Shown in pieces: positions 26,811-35,967 of a stretch of DNA of 64,000 nt. This DNA comes from an uncultured Ruminiclostridium sp. (GTDB lineage: Bacteria > Bacillota > Clostridia > Oscillospirales > Ruminococcaceae), in the NCBI GenBank assembly GCA_934454635.1, contig CAKSFR010000001.1:1-64000 (forward strand), given 5' to 3'. Every line of letters begins with the position of its first letter. Position 1 is the first letter of the stretch. The notes below the pieces were generated by a model that saw nothing but the letters and a program-made list of their open reading frames with translations, searched no databases and was not told the origin of the DNA. The translations under genes were made by a program, and so were the position numbers.

Positions 26811-26954
26811 CTTAAACTTGATTTAAGTAGATCAACTGCCGCATTTGGCTGGTATATATACCTCTGAATGCACGGCGGGAGGTTGGCGGAGAAATCCGCG
26901 ACGCTTTCGAGTACCGATGATTTTCATTAGCCGTATGGTATACGGTGCAAAATT
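26811..26954 (+). ncRNA. Structured rpsL-rpsG intercistronic region, candidate r-protein binding leader
   Basis: The 160-base spacer before rpsG is rich in possible stems: CTTAAA/TTTAAG at the start, GCGGA-GAAA-TCCGC with a GNRA tetraloop (26886-26899), and CCGTA-TGGTA-TACGG (26931-26945), plus a longer GCCGCATT/AATGC-ac-GGC pairing around GGTATATATACC. In E. coli the same intercistronic position binds S7 for translational autocontrol. A similar role here is inference from position and structure. Confidence 0.5.
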
Positions 26955-26972
26955 ATGAAGGAGGGAAGAAAA

Positions 26973-27443
26973 GTGCCAAGAAGAGGTAACGTGCCGAAGC
27001 GTGATGTATTACCGGATCCTATGTACAATTCGGAGTTGGTAACAAGACTTATCAACAACATCATGCTCGACGGTAAGAAGGGTGTTGCTCAGAAAATCGT
27101 TTACGGTGCATTTGAAATCGTAGGCGAAAAGACCGGCAAGGAACCCCTTGAAGTATTTGAACAGGCGATGGAAAACATCATGCCTCAGTTAGAGGTTAAG
27201 GCTCGCCGTGTCGGCGGTGCAACTTACCAGGTTCCTATGGAGGTTCGTCCTGAACGCCGCAGAACTTTAGGTTTAAGATGGATCACCACATACAGCAGAG
27301 CCAGAAATGAAAAGACCATGAAAGAAAGACTCGCTAACGAAATCTTAGATGCGTTAAACGGTCAGGGCGGTTCATGCAAGAAGCGTGACGATACACACAG
27401 AATGGCTGAAGCGAACAGAGCGTTCGCTCACTATAAGTGGTAA
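26973..27443 (+). CDS. rpsG: 30S ribosomal protein S7
   Basis: 156 residues, the usual length. It shows [54 protein letters not shown] and the C-terminal [24 protein letters not shown] at 26973 is chosen as the start because GGAGGG lies about eight bases upstream and the family begins M-P-R-R; an in-frame ATG at 26955 would sit on that ribosome site. S7 nucleates assembly of the 30S head and contacts the E site. Confidence 0.97.
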   Translation: MPRRGNVPKRDVLPDPMYNSELVTRLINNIMLDGKKGVAQKIVYGAFEIVGEKTGKEPLEVFEQAMENIMPQLEVKARRVGGATYQVPMEVRPERRRTLGLRWITTYSRARNEKTMKERLANEILDALNGQGGSCKKRDDTHRMAEANRAFAHYKW

Positions 27444-27462
27444 GCAATAGAACGGAGGATAT

Positions 27463-29541
27463 ATGGCAAGAGATGTAACTCTCGAAATGACCCGTAATAT
27501 TGGTATCATGGCTCACATTGACGCAGGTAAGACAACCACAACAGAGCGAATCCTTTTCTACACAGGTATCAACCATAAGATTGGTGAAACTCATGACGGA
27601 AGTGCGACAATGGACTGGATGGCACAGGAACAGGAAAGAGGTATCACAATTACCTCTGCCGCTACCACTGCCTACTGGAAGAAGCACAGAATCAATATTA
27701 TCGATACTCCCGGTCACGTTGACTTCACTGTTGAAGTTGAACGTTCACTGAGAGTACTTGACGGTTCCGTTACAGTTTTCTGCGCTAAGGGCGGCGTTGA
27801 GCCCCAGTCTGAAACTGTATGGCATCAGGCCGACAAGTATCGCGTTCCGAGAATGGCTTACGTTAATAAAATGGACATTATGGGTGCCGATTTCTATAAC
27901 GTAGTCAAGATGATGAAGGAACGTTTAAAGACAAACGCAGTTCCGATTCAGCTCCCTATCGGTTCTGAGGACACATTCAGAGGAATTATCGACCTCGTTG
28001 AAATGAACGCAGACGTTTACTATGACGATCTGGGTAACGATATGAGAGTTGAAGATATTCCCGAGGATATGAAGGAACTCGCAAACAAGTACAGAGAAGA
28101 GCTTCTCGAAGCGGTTGCTGAGCAGGACGAGGATATTATGAACAAGTTCCTCGAAGGCGAAGAAATAACCGTTGATGAGATCAAGGCGTGCATCAGAAAG
28201 GCTACCATTGCAAACGATATGGTTCCCGTAATCTGCGGTACTTCCTACAGAAACAAGGGCGTTCAGAAGCTTCTTGATGCTGTTGTTGATTATATGCCTT
28301 CTCCGCTTGATATTCCTGCAATTAAGGGTATTGATCCTGAAACAGGAGAAGAAACCGAAAGACGTGCAGGCGACGATCAGCCGTTCTCCGCACTTGCATT
28401 CAAGATTGCAACTGACCCGTTTGTTGGTAAGCTCTGCTTCTTCCGCGTTTATTCCGGTACGGTTGAAGCCGGCGCAAGTGTTCTGAATGCAACAAAGGAT
28501 AAGAAAGAACGTATGGGTCGTATCCTTCAGATGCACGCAAATCATAGACAGGATTTGGAAATCTGCTACTGCGGCGATATCGCTGCAGCGGTTGGTGTTA
28601 AGAACACTACGACAGGCGATACTCTCTGCGACGAAGATCACCCCGTAATCCTCGAATCTATGGAATTCCCGGATCCCGTTATCGACCTTGCAATTGAGCC
28701 TAAGACCAAGGCAGGTCAGGAAAAGATGGCTCTTGCACTTGCTAAGCTTGCAGAAGAAGACCCCACATTCAAGACATGGACAGATCAGGAAACAGGTCAG
28801 ACCATTATTGCCGGTATGGGCGAGCTTCACCTTGAAATTATCGTAGACAGACTTCTTCGTGAATTTAAGGTTGAAGCAAATGTAGGCGCTCCGCAGGTTG
28901 CATATAAGGAAACAATCACCGCAGCTACCGATGTTGATACAAAGTACGCTCGTCAGTCGGGTGGTAAGGGTCAGTACGGTCATGTTAAGCTTCACGTTGA
29001 GCCTAACGAATCCGGCAAGGGCTATGAATTTATCAACAGTATCGTCGGCGGTGCTATCCCGAAGGAATATATTCCGGCGGTTGACGCAGGTATTCAGGGC
29101 GCTATGCAGTCCGGCGTACTCGCAGGCTACCCCGTAGTTGACCTTAAGGTAACACTTTACGATGGTTCGTTCCACGAAGTTGACTCTTCTGAAATGGCGT
29201 TCAAGATTGCCGGTTCTATGGCACTCAAGGAAGCCTGCAAGAAGGCAAGCCCAATCATTCTTGAACCGATTATGAAGGTAGTAGTAATCGTTCCCGAGGA
29301 ATATATGGGCGATGTTATCGGCGATTTAAGCTCGCGTCGTGGTACTATCCAGGGTATGGAAGACAGAAACGGCGTTAAGCAGATTAATGCGCTTGTTCCG
29401 CTTTCCGAAATGTTCGGTTATTCAAACGATCTGCGTTCCAAAACACAGGGTCGCGGTCAGTATGTAATGGAGCCTAACAGCTATACTCAGGTTCCGAAGA
29501 ACATTGCAGAAGGCATCATGAGCAAGAGAAATAAGGAATAA
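27463..29541 (+). CDS. fusA: Elongation factor G
   Basis: 692 residues, full length. The G domain shows [22 protein letters not shown], the switch [17 protein letters not shown] and the NKMD motif; domains II-V follow with the conserved [10 protein letters not shown] in domain IV and [13 protein letters not shown] in domain V. It drives ribosomal translocation with GTP. The start follows CGGAGG. It lies 19 bases after rpsG in the classical str order (rpsL-rpsG-fusA-tuf). Confidence 0.98.
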   Translation: MARDVTLEMTRNIGIMAHIDAGKTTTTERILFYTGINHKIGETHDGSATMDWMAQEQERGITITSAATTAYWKKHRINIIDTPGHVDFTVEVERSLRVLDGSVTVFCAKGGVEPQSETVWHQADKYRVPRMAYVNKMDIMGADFYNVVKMMKERLKTNAVPIQLPIGSEDTFRGIIDLVEMNADVYYDDLGNDMRVEDIPEDMKELANKYREELLEAVAEQDEDIMNKFLEGEEITVDEIKACIRKATIANDMVPVICGTSYRNKGVQKLLDAVVDYMPSPLDIPAIKGIDPETGEETERRAGDDQPFSALAFKIATDPFVGKLCFFRVYSGTVEAGASVLNATKDKKERMGRILQMHANHRQDLEICYCGDIAAAVGVKNTTTGDTLCDEDHPVILESMEFPDPVIDLAIEPKTKAGQEKMALALAKLAEEDPTFKTWTDQETGQTIIAGMGELHLEIIVDRLLREFKVEANVGAPQVAYKETITAATDVDTKYARQSGGKGQYGHVKLHVEPNESGKGYEFINSIVGGAIPKEYIPAVDAGIQGAMQSGVLAGYPVVDLKVTLYDGSFHEVDSSEMAFKIAGSMALKEACKKASPIILEPIMKVVVIVPEEYMGDVIGDLSSRRGTIQGMEDRNGVKQINALVPLSEMFGYSNDLRSKTQGRGQYVMEPNSYTQVPKNIAEGIMSKRNKE

Positions 29542-29567
29542 TTTTTATAAATTTTTTCAAAAAACTC

Positions 29568-29596
29568 TTGTAATTTCTGTAATAATTTGGTACAAT
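29568..29596 (+). promoter_or_regulatory. Separate promoter of tuf
   Basis: TTGTAA (29568-29573) and TACAAT (29591-29596), spacing 17 bp, in the 96-bp fusA-tuf gap. EF-Tu is needed in excess over EF-G, so an extra promoter is reasonable. Confidence 0.65.
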
Positions 29597-29637
29597 AGTA
29601 TCATCAACCCCAAATCAATTTTAGGAGGATTAAAACA

Positions 29638-30840
29638 ATGGCAAAGGAACATTTTAACCGTACCAAGCCCCATGTAAACATTGGTACAATCGGTCACGTT
29701 GACCATGGTAAGACAACAACAACAGCAGCTATCACAAAGTACCTCGCATTAAAGGGTCAGGCTAAGTTCGAAGCATACGATATGATCGATAAGGCTCCCG
29801 AAGAGAGAGAACGTGGTATTACAATCAATACCGCTCACGTTGAGTATGAAACTGACAAGCGTCACTATGCTCACGTTGACTGCCCCGGTCATGCTGACTA
29901 TATCAAGAACATGATTACCGGTGCTGCTCAGATGGACGGTGCTATCCTCGTAGTTGCAGGTACAGATGGTCCTATGGCTCAGACTAAGGAACACATTCTT
30001 CTTGCTCACCAGGTAGGCGTTCCCGCTATGGTAGTATTCATCAACAAGTGCGATGACGTTGACGATCCCGAACTTCTCGACCTCGTTGAAATGGATATCC
30101 GTGAAATTCTTACAAACAATGACTTCCCCGGCGATGAAGTACCCGTAATCCGTGGTTCCGCTAAGGTTGCTCTTGACAGCACAAGCACTGATCCTAACGC
30201 TCCTGAGTATGCTTGCATCAAGGAACTTATGGATGCAGTTGATGATTATATTCCTACTCCCGACCGTAAGGCTGACCAGCCGTTCCTCATGCCTGTAGAA
30301 GATACAATGACCATTACCGGTCGTGGTACTGTTGCTACCGGTAGAGTTGAGCGTGGTATCTTAAAGACCAACGATACAGTTGAAATCACAGGTCTTACCG
30401 ATGAACCCAAGCAGACCGTTGTTACCGGTATCGAAATGTTCCGTAAGATTCTTGATTACGCTGAGGCAGGCGACAACATCGGTGCTCTTCTCCGTGGTAT
30501 CCAGAGAAGTGAAATCGAGCGCGGTCAGGTTCTCTGCAAGCCCGGTTCCATTCACCCCCACACAAAGTTCTCCGGACAGGTTTACGTTTTAAAGAAGGAA
30601 GAAGGCGGTCGTCATACACCTTTCTTCTCTAACTACCGTCCTCAGTTCTTCTTCAGAACAACAGACGTTACCGGCGTTATCACTCTTCCTGCTGACAAGG
30701 AAATGTGCATCCCCGGCGATAACGTAACAATGGACGTTGAGCTTATCACTCCTATCGCTATTGAAGAAGGTCTCCGTTTCGCTATCCGTGAAGGCGGCAG
30801 AACTGTTGGTTCCGGCGTTGTAACCAAGATCAACGGCTAA
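29638..30840 (+). CDS. tuf: Elongation factor Tu
   Basis: 400 residues. GTPase motifs are [18 protein letters not shown] and NKCDD; domain II/III motifs include [13 protein letters not shown] and the C-terminal [17 protein letters not shown]. It delivers aminoacyl-tRNA to the ribosome. The start ATG has AGGAGG upstream. The codon choice is noticeably biased (for example GGT, GTT and AAG), as expected for a very highly expressed gene. It ends the str cluster and is followed by a structured element at 30868-30991. Confidence 0.98.
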   Translation: MAKEHFNRTKPHVNIGTIGHVDHGKTTTTAAITKYLALKGQAKFEAYDMIDKAPEERERGITINTAHVEYETDKRHYAHVDCPGHADYIKNMITGAAQMDGAILVVAGTDGPMAQTKEHILLAHQVGVPAMVVFINKCDDVDDPELLDLVEMDIREILTNNDFPGDEVPVIRGSAKVALDSTSTDPNAPEYACIKELMDAVDDYIPTPDRKADQPFLMPVEDTMTITGRGTVATGRVERGILKTNDTVEITGLTDEPKQTVVTGIEMFRKILDYAEAGDNIGALLRGIQRSEIERGQVLCKPGSIHPHTKFSGQVYVLKKEEGGRHTPFFSNYRPQFFFRTTDVTGVITLPADKEMCIPGDNVTMDVELITPIAIEEGLRFAIREGGRTVGSGVVTKING

Positions 30841-30867
30841 TTTCCAATTTTAAAATAAGTAAATAAA

Positions 30868-30993
30868 CCCATTCGATGAAGTTGACTCAGGAATCAGAAA
30901 CCTCTGATTTGTGGCAGACGTTTAGTTTCCCCTCGAATTGCGAGGACGATGCTTAAAGCCGACAGTTATCATCGAATGGGCTTTATTTTTTAT
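30868..30993 (+). ncRNA. Large structured element downstream of tuf, ending in a T-run
   Basis: CCCATTCGATGA (30868-30879) pairs perfectly with TCATCGAATGGG (30969-30980), enclosing 89 bases, and is followed by CTTTATTTTTTAT. Inside are ATCAGA-AACC-TCTGAT (near 30892-30907) and CCTCG-AATTG-CGAGG (30931-30945). The shape is a multibranch fold closed by a terminator stem. It may be an elaborate terminator or a small RNA processed from the tuf transcript. I do not recognise a known RNA family. Confidence 0.55.
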
Positions 30994-31061
30994 CTTGCTT
31001 GTTCATATTTGGCGCGTGTATGAAATAATGATTATTTTTGAACATTTCGACCGAATAAACC

Positions 31062-31090
31062 TTGATTTATAACGGAAAATATTGTATAAT
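31062..31090 (+). promoter_or_regulatory. Promoter of the GT4-NYN operon
   Basis: TTGATT (31062-31067) and TATAAT (31085-31090), spacing 17 bp. A TGTTCATATTT half-site (31000-31010) and an inverted TGAACA (31039-31044) lie just upstream. Confidence 0.75.
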
Positions 31091-31153
31091 AATAAAAATC
31101 CCCGAAACATTTCACGAAATGTTTAAAAATGCAAGGCAGAGGAAGGTAAAATA

Positions 31154-32533
31154 ATGGAACGTGATAAATATAACGTATGTTTGCTTAACGACTCTTTTCC
31201 ACCGCTTATCGACGGCGTTGCCAATGCCGTAATAAACTATGCGGCAAATATACAGGAACACCTAGGTTCGGCAACTGTTGTTACGCCAAGCTTTCCGGGC
31301 GTTGTTGATAATTATGCATTTCCGGTTGTGCGTTATTCAAGCCTTTCGACCGAGAAAATATTTGGCTACAGGGCGGGCTACCCGTTTAGCAGTTCGACAA
31401 TAGAAGGTCTTAAAGACAGTAGATTTGATATTATACATAGCCATTGCCCGTTTGCTTCAACGGTTCTGGGAAGAAATCTTCAAGAAAAAAGCGGCGCACC
31501 GCTTATAATGACATATCACACGAAATTTGATCAGGATATAAAACGAGTGGTTGAAAACCCGCTGCTTGTTTCTCAGATAACTAAATTTGTCGTTCAGAAT
31601 ATGAATACCTGCGATGAAATCTGGACGGTCAGCAAGGGTGCCGGTGAAAATCTGCACAGCCTTGGATATGAGGGTGATTACATAATCATGCCAAACGGTG
31701 TTGATTTTCCGCGAGGTCGTGCGGATTCGGACGGCGTTGCTGAATTGAGGGCTGATTATGAGCTTAAAGACGGGATCCCGGTGTTTATTTTTGTGGGCAG
31801 ACTTTTCTGGTATAAGGGTCTGCACCTGATTTTTGATTCTTTGAAGCAGCTTTCCGAGAGAGGCATTGAATATAAAATGCTTGTTGTCGGTGATGGCGGC
31901 GACCGTGAGGAAATGGAGAAGTATACGCAGGAGCTTGGAATATCCGATTCGTGTATTTTTGTCGGTGCGATAAACAGCCGCGAAGAGCTTCGCTATTATT
32001 ATTCCGCAAGCGACCTGTTCCTCTTCCCGTCGCTTTACGACACTAACGGAATTGTAGTGCGCGAGGCGGCGGCGTGTGGGCTTGCAAGCATTCTTATTAA
32101 GGGCAGCTGTGCGGCGGAAGATTTTACAGACCAGCACAATGCAATTCTTACCGAAAATGACGTCGAATCATTCACAGGCGATTTGATTTTTGCGGCGTCA
32201 CACCTTGCTGAACTCAAACGTATAGGCGAAAATGCAATGAACGAGGTTTATTTATCGTGGGAAAACGCAGTGGAAAGAGCCTACGACAGATATTCGGTTG
32301 TAATTGAAAATTGTAAGCGCGGGGTAACTCAAAGGCGAGAAACAAAAATGCAGGAAGTGCTTTTTTCTTCGATTGCCGACATAACTGATTCTATACAAAA
32401 GGTCAGAAGCATTACAGCGAGTACAAAATCAAAGGGAAGGCGCTTTTCGCACGCGATTATTCGCAAAAGTAAAGCGATAAAAGATAATATTGCTACAAAT
32501 ATAAAGGAATTGACGGACAAAAGCGACAAATGA
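31154..32533 (+). CDS. Family 4 glycosyltransferase, glycolipid type
   Basis: 459 residues, GT-B fold. The N-terminal acceptor half has NDSFPPLIDGVANAVINYA and DIIHSHCPFAS with TYHTKFDQD; the C-terminal donor half has PNGVDF, FVGRLFWYKGLHLIFDSL, GDGGDREEMEKY and the E-x7-E motif region FPSLYDTNGIVVREAAACGLASI. This pattern matches 1,2-diacylglycerol 3-glucosyltransferase-like enzymes that make membrane glycolipids; the exact acceptor is not shown. A basic C-terminal extension of about 80 residues may be membrane-associated. It shares a transcript with the NYN-LOTUS gene 15 bases downstream. Confidence 0.88.
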   Translation: MERDKYNVCLLNDSFPPLIDGVANAVINYAANIQEHLGSATVVTPSFPGVVDNYAFPVVRYSSLSTEKIFGYRAGYPFSSSTIEGLKDSRFDIIHSHCPFASTVLGRNLQEKSGAPLIMTYHTKFDQDIKRVVENPLLVSQITKFVVQNMNTCDEIWTVSKGAGENLHSLGYEGDYIIMPNGVDFPRGRADSDGVAELRADYELKDGIPVFIFVGRLFWYKGLHLIFDSLKQLSERGIEYKMLVVGDGGDREEMEKYTQELGISDSCIFVGAINSREELRYYYSASDLFLFPSLYDTNGIVVREAAACGLASILIKGSCAAEDFTDQHNAILTENDVESFTGDLIFAASHLAELKRIGENAMNEVYLSWENAVERAYDRYSVVIENCKRGVTQRRETKMQEVLFSSIADITDSIQKVRSITASTKSKGRRFSHAIIRKSKAIKDNIATNIKELTDKSDK

Positions 32534-32548
32534 CCGTCGAGGTAAAAA

Positions 32549-33484
32549 ATGGAACAAAAACTTAATCTTGCGTTGATGATTGACGCTGACAATGTAAGCG
32601 CAAAATATATAAAAATAATTTTTGACGAACTTGATTCCTACGGAACCGTTTCGATCAGGCGCATATACGGCGACTGGTCAAAAAATTATGACTGGAATGA
32701 ATCTCTTTTGCTTGAATATTCAATTCAGCCCGTTCACCAATTCGCCTACACAAAAGGCAAGAATGCAACTGACATGACAATGGTTATCGACGCGATGGAT
32801 ATCCTGTATTCGGGCAATGTTGACGGTTTCTGCATTGTTACGAGCGACAGCGATTTCACAAAACTGGCAATGCGTTTGCGCGAGGACAGAATGTATGTTA
32901 TCGGAATGGGCGAGGCGAAAACGCCGTCAGCTCTTGTTAAGGCTTGCGACCGTTTTGTGCATCTTAACCTGATAGCGGGTGAGGAAGCAAAGAACGAGCA
33001 GGGGCGCAGCAAGCACGAGAACGCTGTAACGTCTGTCGAACAGATTGAGGAAGCGATAATTGCGTTCATAAATGCCGATGAAACGAACGAGAAACTCGGG
33101 CTGTCGGAGATAGGTTCGCTTCTGAAACAGAAATTTACCGACTTTGACGTGAGAAACTATGGCTATTCGCAGCTCAGCGTGTTTATCCGCGAGAAGTGTC
33201 ATAGGCTGAAGCTCGAAAAAAATGTTCATGGATACAGCGTTTCGGTCAGCAATGAAGTCGATCTTGAAACGGTAAAGTGCGAAATAGTTGATATGATCGA
33301 GAAAAACGGCGGGGTAATACGGAATTTGTCTGTCGTATATGATGAATTGCGTAAGAATCATCGTCATTTCAGTCTGAAAAACTACGGTTTCAGTCGTACT
33401 TCAAGCTTTCTTAGGAGTATTCCCGAGCTTGATGTTTCGGAAAATACCGTTAGAATAAAGGTGAAAAAACACATAAAACGCTGA
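32549..33484 (+). CDS. NYN-domain nuclease with two LOTUS (OST-HTH) domains
   Basis: 311 residues. The N-terminal NYN (PIN-like) domain (about 1-145) has the acidic nuclease residues in LMIDADNVSAKY, TKGKNATDMTMVIDAMDIL and CIVTSDSDFTKLAMRLRE. Two LOTUS/OST-HTH modules follow (about 165-235 and 245-310), both with the DVRNYGYSQL / SLKNYGFSRT core. Established knowledge: NYN domains are RNases and LOTUS domains bind RNA, with G-quadruplex preference reported. A cytoplasmic RNA-processing enzyme is expected, with unknown targets. Confidence 0.9.
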   Translation: MEQKLNLALMIDADNVSAKYIKIIFDELDSYGTVSIRRIYGDWSKNYDWNESLLLEYSIQPVHQFAYTKGKNATDMTMVIDAMDILYSGNVDGFCIVTSDSDFTKLAMRLREDRMYVIGMGEAKTPSALVKACDRFVHLNLIAGEEAKNEQGRSKHENAVTSVEQIEEAIIAFINADETNEKLGLSEIGSLLKQKFTDFDVRNYGYSQLSVFIREKCHRLKLEKNVHGYSVSVSNEVDLETVKCEIVDMIEKNGGVIRNLSVVYDELRKNHRHFSLKNYGFSRTSSFLRSIPELDVSENTVRIKVKKHIKR

Positions 33485-33562
33485 CATAATTGTGAAAATA
33501 AACGGATTTTCAGCATTTAACAGCAGTATAATTGTCTGTATTGTTAAATGTGTTTAAAATGC

Positions 33563-33591
33563 TTGACAAATTCAGTTTTTCCTGCTATAAT
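33563..33591 (+). promoter_or_regulatory. Promoter of ylxM-ffh-rpsP-khpA
   Basis: Perfect consensus TTGACA (33563-33568), 17 bp, TATAAT (33586-33591), with no terminator seen between the following genes up to 35903. Confidence 0.88.
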
Positions 33592-33645
33592 TATAAAGCT
33601 GTAAACGAAAAAGAGTTTACACGTCACGAAAGGTAGGCTTTTGCA

Positions 33646-33987
33646 ATGCCGAAAAATCTTCGCAACACGCTTTTGCTTGACCTGTACGGGACGCTTCTTA
33701 CGGATAAGCAGCGCGAGACCCTTGAAATGTACTATGAGGACGATTTATCGCTGGGCGAAATTTCCGCTGAAACGGGAATCACGCGTCAGGGGGTTATGAA
33801 TTGCGTAAAAAATGCGGAGGCGAGACTTGCGGAGCTTGAAGAACAGCTTGGTTTGGTGAAGCGCCTTTCCGAAATGCGCGGTTATCTGGAGAAGCTTGAA
33901 GAAGAAATATCATCTTCCGACATTTCAGACCGAACTAAATTAAAAAAAATCAACGAAATTATTGGTGATATAAAGGAACGCTTATAG
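33646..33987 (+). CDS. ylxM: YlxM/p13-like HTH protein
   Basis: 113 residues. A sigma-70 region 4-like helix-turn-helix is formed by LLTDKQRETLEMYYEDDLSLGEISAETGITRQGVMNCVKNAEARL, followed by a C-terminal helical tail. Members of this family (UPF0122) stand directly upstream of ffh and are proposed to work with the signal recognition particle. The gap to ffh is 15 bp. The start is preceded by AAAGGTAGG. Confidence 0.93.
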   Translation: MPKNLRNTLLLDLYGTLLTDKQRETLEMYYEDDLSLGEISAETGITRQGVMNCVKNAEARLAELEEQLGLVKRLSEMRGYLEKLEEEISSSDISDRTKLKKINEIIGDIKERL

Positions 33988-34002
33988 AAAGGAGAAATCT
34001 CA

Positions 34003-35358
34003 ATGGCATTTGAAGGCTTATCTGAAAAGCTCGGAAAGGTTTTTAAAAATCTTCGCGGATACGGAAAGCTTAATGAAAAAACAGTAAACGAAGCAATGCG
34101 CGAGGTAAAAATGGCGCTGCTTGAAGCGGACGTAAGCTACAAGGTCGTTAAGGACTTTGTAAAGAGCGTGACCGACCGCGCCGTAGGTTCAGAGGTAATG
34201 GAAAGCCTTACTCCCGCTCAGCAGGTTATTGATATTGTTCATGACGAGCTTTGTAAGCTGATGGGTGAAACCAATGCCAGAATTGAATTTCCTTCAAAGC
34301 CGCCTTGCGTTATTATGATGTGCGGACTTCAGGGTGCCGGTAAAACTACGCATTCCGCTAAGCTTGCCAAATATCTCAAGGGTATGAACAGGCGCCCGCT
34401 GCTTGTTGCCTGTGACATTTACCGACCCGCGGCTATCGACCAGTTAAAGGTCGTCGGCGAAAAGGCGGGCGTTAAGGTTTTTGAAATGGGACAGGAAAAT
34501 CCCGTAAAAATTGCACGCGAAAGTATAAAATTCGCAAAAGACAACGGACATGATGTTGTCATTCTTGATACCGCCGGTCGTCTGCATATAGACGAGCAGC
34601 TTATGGACGAGCTTCAGAATATCAAAAAGGAAGTTCAGCCGAACGAGATACTGCTTGTCGTTGACTCTATGACCGGTCAGGACGCAGTAAATGTCGCAAA
34701 GAGCTTCAATGATCTGCTTGATATCACAGGCGTTATTCTCACAAAGCTCGACGGCGATACCAGAGGCGGTGCGGCGCTTTCCGTGCTTGCAGTAACCGGT
34801 AAGCCTGTTAAATTTGCAGGTATCGGCGAAAAAATTGACGATCTTGAGCAGTTTCACCCCGACCGAATGGCAAACAGAATACTCGGAATGGGCGATATGC
34901 TTTCGCTTATTGAAAAGGCTAAGGACAGCTTTGATGAAAAGGAAGCCGAAAAGCTTGCGAAGAAGATGCAGTCCAACAAATTTGATATGAACGATCTGTT
35001 GAGCCAGTTTGAGCAAATCGAAAAAATGGGCAGTATTTCTTCAATTCTTAATATGCTCCCCGGAGTAAGCGGAAAAATAAAAGAAGAAGATATTGACGAA
35101 AGAAAAATGCCGCGAACAAAGGCGATTATTCTTTCAATGACCAAGAAAGAACGCGAACGTCCGTCGCTTATCGACGCAAAAAGAAAGCGCAGAATCGCTG
35201 CCGGCTCGGGAACGAAAGTCGAGGACGTCAATAATCTGCTGAAGCAATTCGATATGATGCAGAAGATGATGAAGCAGATGGGCGGAAAGATGAAAAAAGG
35301 ACGACTTCCAAGAAACCTGCTTAAAGGTCTTGGCGGAGACATGAACGGTCTTATGTAA
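34003..35358 (+). CDS. ffh: Signal recognition particle protein Ffh
   Basis: 451 residues. An N domain is followed by the SRP GTPase G domain (MCGLQGAGKTTHSAKLAKYL, DTAGRLHIDEQL, TKLDGDTRGGAAL) and a methionine-rich M domain (about 295-451; MMQKMMKQMGG region) that binds 4.5S RNA and signal sequences. It targets nascent membrane and secreted proteins to FtsY and SecYEG. The start follows AAAGGAG. Ends with the family-typical short tail. Confidence 0.98.
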   Translation: MAFEGLSEKLGKVFKNLRGYGKLNEKTVNEAMREVKMALLEADVSYKVVKDFVKSVTDRAVGSEVMESLTPAQQVIDIVHDELCKLMGETNARIEFPSKPPCVIMMCGLQGAGKTTHSAKLAKYLKGMNRRPLLVACDIYRPAAIDQLKVVGEKAGVKVFEMGQENPVKIARESIKFAKDNGHDVVILDTAGRLHIDEQLMDELQNIKKEVQPNEILLVVDSMTGQDAVNVAKSFNDLLDITGVILTKLDGDTRGGAALSVLAVTGKPVKFAGIGEKIDDLEQFHPDRMANRILGMGDMLSLIEKAKDSFDEKEAEKLAKKMQSNKFDMNDLLSQFEQIEKMGSISSILNMLPGVSGKIKEEDIDERKMPRTKAIILSMTKKERERPSLIDAKRKRRIAAGSGTKVEDVNNLLKQFDMMQKMMKQMGGKMKKGRLPRNLLKGLGGDMNGLM

Positions 35359-35413
35359 GGTATTACCGCGAAAGCGTAATATACAAAAAATAATTTTATG
35401 GAGGTGAATTGAA

Positions 35414-35644
35414 ATGGCAGTAAAAATCAGACTCAGAAGAATGGGTGCTAAGAAAGCTCCTTTTTACAGAGTAGTTGTTGCTGATTCCCGTTATCCCAGA
35501 GATGGTCGTTTTATCGAAGAAATCGGTTACTATGACCCTACAAAGGAACCCGCTGTTGTTAAAATCGACGCTGAAAAGGCTGAACAGTGGATTAAGAACG
35601 GCGCACAGCCCACTGATACCGTTAAGAAGCTTTTAAAGAAGTAA
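35414..35644 (+). CDS. rpsP: 30S ribosomal protein S16
   Basis: 76 residues, a usual length. The family signature [24 protein letters not shown] is at the N-terminus, with [14 protein letters not shown] and a C-terminal [14 protein letters not shown]. It is an early 30S assembly protein. The start follows GGAGGTG. It is followed by the KH-domain gene after 25 bp, the usual Firmicutes order ffh-rpsP-khpA. Confidence 0.97.
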   Translation: MAVKIRLRRMGAKKAPFYRVVVADSRYPRDGRFIEEIGYYDPTKEPAVVKIDAEKAEQWIKNGAQPTDTVKKLLKK

Positions 35645-35669
35645 GGTTCGTAACGAAGCGGAGGCTACA

Positions 35670-35903
35670 ATGAAAGAATTGTTATACGCAATGGTAGGAG
35701 AGCTTGTCGAAGATGAATCGGCAGTCGAAATTACCGTTGACGAACCCAAAGAGGACGGGACAGTCGTGTATCATCTGCACGTTGCTCCCGACGACATGGG
35801 CAGAGTAATCGGCAAGCAGGGACGAATCGCCAAAGCGATTCGCACCATTATGCGTGCCGGCGCTGTTAAGCACAGCGAAAAAGTTATGGTTGAAATTGAC
35901 TGA
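35670..35903 (+). CDS. khpA: KH-domain RNA-binding protein (KhpA/YlqC)
   Basis: 77 residues made of one KH domain, with the GxxG loop inside MGRVIGKQGRIAKAIRTIMRA. In other Firmicutes KhpA pairs with KhpB (EloR/Jag) and binds RNA to influence division and elongation. The start follows GCGGAGG. The gene position downstream of rpsP is conserved and supports the assignment. Confidence 0.93.
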   Translation: MKELLYAMVGELVEDESAVEITVDEPKEDGTVVYHLHVAPDDMGRVIGKQGRIAKAIRTIMRAGAVKHSEKVMVEID

Positions 35904-35907
35904 CAGA

Positions 35908-35945
35908 AAACCGCTCCGCAGCCCTCTGCGGGACGGTTTTTGTGC
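35908..35945 (+). terminator. Rho-independent terminator after khpA
   Basis: AAACCG and TCCGCAG pair with CTGCGGGA and CGGTTT around CCCT, followed by TTTT, five bases after the khpA stop. It closes the ylxM-khpA operon. Confidence 0.85.
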
Positions 35946-35967
35946 CTTTTTGAAAGGAGATACGAAA

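Noticed and set aside
27925..29175. 416-residue minus-strand open frame inside fusA
   Set aside because: It is a shadow of a highly codon-biased gene; the plus strand encodes canonical EF-G throughout.
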